DNA from: an uncultured Gammaproteobacteria bacterium
GTDB lineage: Bacteria; Pseudomonadota; Gammaproteobacteria; GCA-001735895
Direction of reading: 5' to 3'
Length of the DNA: 5,984 nt
NCBI GenBank assembly: GCA_937980285.1
Contig: CALJQI010000083.1
Location: 1 to 5,984, forward strand
Made by a program: the position numbers and the translations under genes. The notes under the pieces are model-generated. The model worked only from the letters and a program-made list of their open reading frames with translations, searched no databases and was not told the DNA's origin. This document shows, piece after piece, positions 5,591 to 5,984 of the stretch; within the stretch, counting starts at the first letter, position 1; each line of letters begins with the position of its first letter.

Positions 5591-5640
5591 ATCCTCCCGG
5601 CGTTTAAATAACGCACTGGCGTTATGGTTTCGCGGAGGAT
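5591..5640 (+). promoter_or_regulatory. Leader inverted repeat that could mask the SDR ribosome site
   Basis: ATCCTCC (5591-5597) is the exact reverse complement of GGAGGAT (5634-5640), which contains the Shine-Dalgarno of the following gene. Between them ATAACGC (5608-5614) and GCGTTAT (5619-5625) form a second, nested 7-bp hairpin with a 4-nt loop. The RNA can fold so that the ribosome site is paired, suggesting translational control. TACAAT (5583-5588) just upstream is -10-like but no -35 matches it. Confidence 0.5.
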
Positions 5641-5643
5641 GAC

Positions 5644-5984
5644 ATGTCTAGAATTGCCCTGATCGTCGGCGTGGGTAGCGGCCTCAGCGCCGCCTTTGCG
5701 CGAGCGCTGGCGGCCGATGGTTACAAAGTCGTGCTAGCGGCTCGTAAAATCGACAAGCTCGAATCCCTGTGTAATGAAATAGACGCTCACGCGATCGGCT
5801 GCGATGCCAGCTCGGTCGATTCTGTCGCCGCTTTGTTTGACTCCATGCAGCAGTCGACGGGCCTCGCCGATGTCGTGTTGTACAATCCCAGCGCCTATAC
5901 CGCCGGCGCTGTTACCGATCTCGACCCCGAACTGGTGTTGAATTCGCTGATGCAAACCGCATACGGCGCCTTCCTGGTGGCGCA
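5644..5984 (+). CDS. Short-chain dehydrogenase/reductase (3' truncated by window)
   Basis: An open frame of 113 codons running off the right edge. It begins MSRIALIVGVGSGLSAAFAR, the first beta strand and glycine-rich turn (GVGSGLSAAFA, residues 9-19) of a Rossmann-fold SDR, followed by the second strand VVLAARKIDKL. Arg34 at that position suggests NADP(H) preference. The strand DVVLYNPSA holds the place of the usual NNAG motif but with Tyr-Asn-Pro-Ser, a variant known in some SDRs. The catalytic Ser/Tyr-x-x-x-Lys lies beyond the window, so activity cannot be judged. The start is fixed by GGAGGA (5634-5639) 4 nt before the ATG. The substrate is unknown. The upstream leader can hide this ribosome site, and the nearest promoter would also transcribe the microprotein. 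Confidence 0.9.
   Translation, partial: MSRIALIVGVGSGLSAAFARALAADGYKVVLAARKIDKLESLCNEIDAHAIGCDASSVDSVAALFDSMQQSTGLADVVLYNPSAYTAGAVTDLDPELVLNSLMQTAYGAFLVA

Overview
The window reads as a chromosomal segment of a free-living proteobacterium, most likely a gammaproteobacterium. This is judged from the moderately GC-rich coding sequence, the FixL/FixJ-style two-component pair, and the closest remembered relatives of the exporter and Nudix proteins (E. coli EamB and YfcD). The assignment is by protein style only; no rRNA or marker gene is present. No integrase, transposase, phage gene, CRISPR array, tRNA or rRNA was seen.

Region 1 (1-1626) holds the 3' part of a GAF-containing sensor histidine kinase and, overlapping it by an ATGA, its FixJ/LuxR-type response regulator. 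Region 2 (1627-3788) encodes three exported proteins on the same strand: a small periplasmic DsrE-like protein followed by a strong stem-loop with a T-run, then a thioredoxin-fold protein with a CQIC site, and 2 nt later a SoxH-like metallo-beta-lactamase-fold hydrolase. DsrE, a SoxW/TlpA-like redoxin and a SoxH-like hydrolase together suggest periplasmic sulfur or thiol chemistry, possibly controlled by the adjacent two-component system. That link is inference from position.

Region 3 (3789-3973) is a convergent intergenic gap containing a 102-nt structured palindrome. It has a 27-bp outer stem with one mismatch and two smaller hairpins inside. It also carries inward-facing sequences that fit the integron attC core consensus. 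Region 4 (3974-4794) is a minus-strand LysE/EamB-type exporter. Its family-typical N-terminus is only recovered if translation starts at an ATA codon, which sits 6 nt downstream of a perfect AAGGAG. The upstream gap, shared with the divergent Nudix gene, has a weak promoter and a 16-bp palindrome.

Region 5 (4795-5984) has a YfcD-like Nudix hydrolase, then an AT-rich promoter region leading to a probable unannotated single-pass membrane microprotein of 24-31 residues. Last comes the 5' end of a short-chain dehydrogenase/reductase gene. The ribosome binding site of this gene lies in the right arm of an inverted repeat that could mask it. The best candidates for something new are the structured palindrome, the ATA start, the microprotein and the RBS-masking leader. 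None of the protein-coding genes looks like an unknown system by itself.
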